DNA of 64,000 nucleotides from Flavobacteriaceae bacterium (GTDB lineage Bacteria > Bacteroidota > Bacteroidia > Flavobacteriales > Flavobacteriaceae): the NCBI GenBank assembly GCA_022428005.1, contig JAKMDI010000005.1:62001-126000 (forward strand), read 5' to 3'. Positions 61,589-64,000 of this stretch are shown here, in pieces. Numbering within the stretch: the first letter of the stretch is position 1; each line of letters opens with the position of its first letter. The translations under genes and the position numbers were made by a program. The notes below the pieces were generated by a model. That model was not told the DNA's origin. It did no database searches and saw only the letters and a program-made list of their open reading frames with translations.

Positions 61589-64000
61589 ATGGTTGACGGA
61601 GAAAAACTAATTCCAATAAATATAGAGGATGAAATGAAGGCGGCATACATTGATTATTCAATGTCTGTCATTGTGTCACGTGCCCTTCCCGATGTACGTG
61701 ATGGTTTAAAACCTGTTCACCGACGGGTGCTTTATGGAATGCACGAATTGGGTATTAGATCGAATACCGCATATAAAAAATCTGCCCGTATTGTGGGTGA
61801 AGTATTGGGTAAATATCACCCCCATGGGGACAGCTCGGTTTACGATACTATGGTTCGTATGGCACAAGAATGGAGTTTGCGCTATCTCTTGGTTGACGGT
61901 CAAGGAAATTTTGGCTCCGTAGATGGCGACAGTCCAGCTGCGATGCGATATACAGAAGCCAGAATGAAGAAAATGTCTGAGGATTTATTGGCAGACATTG
62001 ATAAAGACACCGTTGACCATCAGCTGAATTTTGATGATACACTGAAAGAACCCACCGTTCTCCCCACCCGTGTACCAAATCTACTGATCAACGGGGCCTC
62101 GGGAATTGCTGTCGGTATGGCAACAAATATGCCCCCCCACAACTTATCTGAAGTCGTGGACGGTACCATTCAGTATATTGAAAATAGTGACATAACCATC
62201 GATGAGCTAATCCAGACCATTAAAGCTCCAGATTTCCCAACCGGTGGAATTATTTATGGTTACGAAGGAGTTAAAGAAGCATTTTTTACAGGTAGAGGAA
62301 GGGTAGTCCTCCGAGCAAATGCAAACGTAGAAACGGTTAGAGATAGAGAGTGCATTGTAGTTACAGAGATTCCTTACCAGGTCAACAAAGCGGAAATGAT
62401 CAGAAAAACCGCTGAATTGGTTAATGATAAGAAAATTGAAGGCATCAGTAATATTCGCGACGAGTCCGACAGAAACGGAATGCGTGTAGTATATGTCCTC
62501 AAACGCGATGCCATCCCCAACATTGTACTAAACAAATTATTTAAGTACACCGCCCTGCAATCCTCTTTTAGTGTCAACAACATTGCTTTGGTTGAGGGCC
62601 GTCCTCAATTACTCAATTTAAAACAGCTCATTCATTACTTTGTGGAACACCGACATGAGGTGGTTGTTCGAAGGACAAAATATGAACTAAAAAAAGCCGA
62701 GGAGCGCGCTCATATACTGGAAGGGTTGATCATTGCTTCGGATAATATTGACGAAGTAATCGCAATCATAAGAGGTTCTGCAAACCCCGAGCAGGCCAGA
62801 GAAAACCTGATCTCTAAATTTGAGCTCTCAGAGATTCAAGCCAAAGCGATTGTGGAAATGAGATTGCGCCAACTTACTGGATTAGAGCAAGATAAATTAC
62901 GATCTGAATATGCTGAGTTGCTAAAAACCATCTCTGATTTAAAAGATATTCTCGATAAAAAAGATCGAAGGATGGACATCATTAAAAATGAGTTGATAGA
63001 AGTCAAAGAAAAGTATGGTGACGACAGACGCTCAAAGATTGAATATGCTGGAGGAAATTTCAGTATAGAGGACATGATTCCTGATGACAAAATGGTCATT
63101 ACTATCTCCCACGCAGGTTATATCAAAAGAACCCCACTTTCCGATTACAAAACCCAAAACAGGGGAGGCGTTGGCCAAAAAGCCTCGACCACCCGAAATG
63201 AAGATTTCTTGGAAAACCTTTTTGTAGGAACCAACCACCAATACATGTTGTTTTTTACTCAAAAAGGGAAATGTTTCTGGATGCGGGTTTATGAAATTCC
63301 AGAAGGGTCAAGAACCTCAAAAGGTCGGGCCATTCAGAATTTGATCAATATCGAGCAAGACGACCGAGTAAAAGCATTTATTTGCACACAAGATCTGAAG
63401 AACGAAGAATATACAAACAGCCATTTTGTGATCATGGCGACCAAAAAAGGTCAAGTGAAAAAAACTTCCTTAGAACAGTATTCTCGACCCAGGGCGAATG
63501 GTATCAATGCCATAACCATCAGAGACGAAGATGAATTGTTAGAGGCCAAATTAACCAATGGCAACAGTCAAATTCTTTTGGCAGTAAAATCAGGTAAGGC
63601 CATCAGGTTTGAGGAAAGTAAAACCCGCCCCATGGGTCGCGGAGCCTCAGGTGTTAGAGGTATCACCCTTGCAGGACCCAAAGATGAGGTAGTAGGGATG
63701 GTAGCGGTGAACGATATGGATACCAATATTTTGGTGGTCTCTGAAAATGGATTTGGAAAACGATCCGATTTGGAGGATTACCGAATAACCAACAGGGGAG
63801 GGAAAGGTGTAAAAACCATTTCCATTACCGATAAAACAGGTTCTCTCGTAACCCTAAAAAATGTTACGGATCAAGACGACCTTATGATCATAAACAAATC
63901 GGGGATCGCCATCAGAATGGCTGTTTCTGATCTAAGGGTAATGGGCAGGGCCACACAAGGTGTTAAATTAATAAATCTAAAAGACGATGACTCCATTGCT
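61589..64000 (+). CDS. gyrA: DNA gyrase subunit A, 3' end outside window
   Basis: Breaking and rejoining subunit of gyrase. 804 codons are present and the frame stays open to the window end, which is why the ORF track omits it. It starts [20 protein letters not shown] and shows the quinolone-resistance region [19 protein letters not shown], the catalytic tyrosine in [14 protein letters not shown], the exit-gate coiled coil and several beta-pinwheel blades ([17 protein letters not shown]). In the resistance region the usual Ser83 is Ser and Asp87 equivalent is Asp, so no resistance change is visible. The C-terminus is missing only because of the window. Confidence 0.97.
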   Translation, partial: MVDGEKLIPINIEDEMKAAYIDYSMSVIVSRALPDVRDGLKPVHRRVLYGMHELGIRSNTAYKKSARIVGEVLGKYHPHGDSSVYDTMVRMAQEWSLRYLLVDGQGNFGSVDGDSPAAMRYTEARMKKMSEDLLADIDKDTVDHQLNFDDTLKEPTVLPTRVPNLLINGASGIAVGMATNMPPHNLSEVVDGTIQYIENSDITIDELIQTIKAPDFPTGGIIYGYEGVKEAFFTGRGRVVLRANANVETVRDRECIVVTEIPYQVNKAEMIRKTAELVNDKKIEGISNIRDESDRNGMRVVYVLKRDAIPNIVLNKLFKYTALQSSFSVNNIALVEGRPQLLNLKQLIHYFVEHRHEVVVRRTKYELKKAEERAHILEGLIIASDNIDEVIAIIRGSANPEQARENLISKFELSEIQAKAIVEMRLRQLTGLEQDKLRSEYAELLKTISDLKDILDKKDRRMDIIKNELIEVKEKYGDDRRSKIEYAGGNFSIEDMIPDDKMVITISHAGYIKRTPLSDYKTQNRGGVGQKASTTRNEDFLENLFVGTNHQYMLFFTQKGKCFWMRVYEIPEGSRTSKGRAIQNLINIEQDDRVKAFICTQDLKNEEYTNSHFVIMATKKGQVKKTSLEQYSRPRANGINAITIRDEDELLEAKLTNGNSQILLAVKSGKAIRFEESKTRPMGRGASGVRGITLAGPKDEVVGMVAVNDMDTNILVVSENGFGKRSDLEDYRITNRGGKGVKTISITDKTGSLVTLKNVTDQDDLMIINKSGIAIRMAVSDLRVMGRATQGVKLINLKDDDSIA

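Noticed and set aside
61734-61922. Small ORFs over the gyrA 5' region
   Set aside because: They are shadows of the open gyrA frame, which the track omits only because its stop is outside the window.

Overview
The window reads as chromosomal DNA of a marine-type member of the Flavobacteriia (Bacteroidota). The base composition is AT-rich and Shine-Dalgarno sequences are almost absent. Many genes are preceded by the Bacteroidota promoter -7 box TAnnTTTG, with or without a TTTG-like -33 box about 19 bases upstream. Typical flavobacterial families are present: DUF6913 beside dapA, DUF4835 between coaBC and recN, DUF3822 beside rsmD, a BamD/omega/CoaBC block, PyrR-PyrB, and a bifunctional ThrA-ThrB-ThrC operon. 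No rRNA, tRNA, IS element, prophage or CRISPR array was found. The content is almost wholly housekeeping and tightly packed, with many start/stop overlaps and tail-to-tail overlaps.

Layout. 1-3.4 kb (minus): 5' part of a eukaryote-like NADP isocitrate dehydrogenase, rplS with a probable structured leader, trmD, and a DegP/HtrA protease. 3.5-5.8 kb (plus): dapF, a GNAT acetyltransferase, mltG. 5.8-8.4 kb (minus): RsmI-like methylase, low-molecular-weight phosphatase, dnaA. 8.6-24.2 kb (mostly plus): thioesterase, ribD (minus), prmC, ligA, DUF6913, dapA, bamD, omega subunit, coaBC, DUF4835, recN, fabI, YbbR-like, coaE, and a two-component system. 24.3-28.1 kb: xerD, aroQ, lpdA, two adjacent msrB genes. 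28.2-41.9 kb (plus): UMF1 transporter, lon, cmk, rpsA with a basic histone-H1-like N-terminal tail, pyrR-pyrB, a small unknown gene, rnz, pdxH, and a SixA-ppk1-ppx group. 41.9-46.6 kb: miaE, dnaX (split into two frames), RNase P RNA on the plus strand, rsmD, DUF3822, a membrane-anchored unknown. 46.6-64 kb: RecD-like helicase, kdsB, PlsC-like acyltransferase, YebC, RmlD-like SDR, gcvT, secreted Xaa-Pro aminopeptidase, thrC-thrB-thrA, clpC, and the 5' part of gyrA.

The most notable observation is dnaX. The zero frame ends with a stop immediately after a canonical slippery heptamer, G GGA AAA TAA, exactly at the end of clamp-loader domain III. The -1 frame continues through an intact tau C-terminal region of 216 codons. 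This looks like programmed -1 frameshifting in which normal termination makes the short gamma-like form and frameshifting makes tau, the reverse of the E. coli arrangement. Other points are a 39-codon ORF directly behind a -7 box upstream of thrA, a stem-loop filling the rplS leader, promoters that abut start codons (trmD, dapF), and several dyad symmetries in intergenic regions. All calls rest on reading the sequence and on family knowledge; no database search was run.
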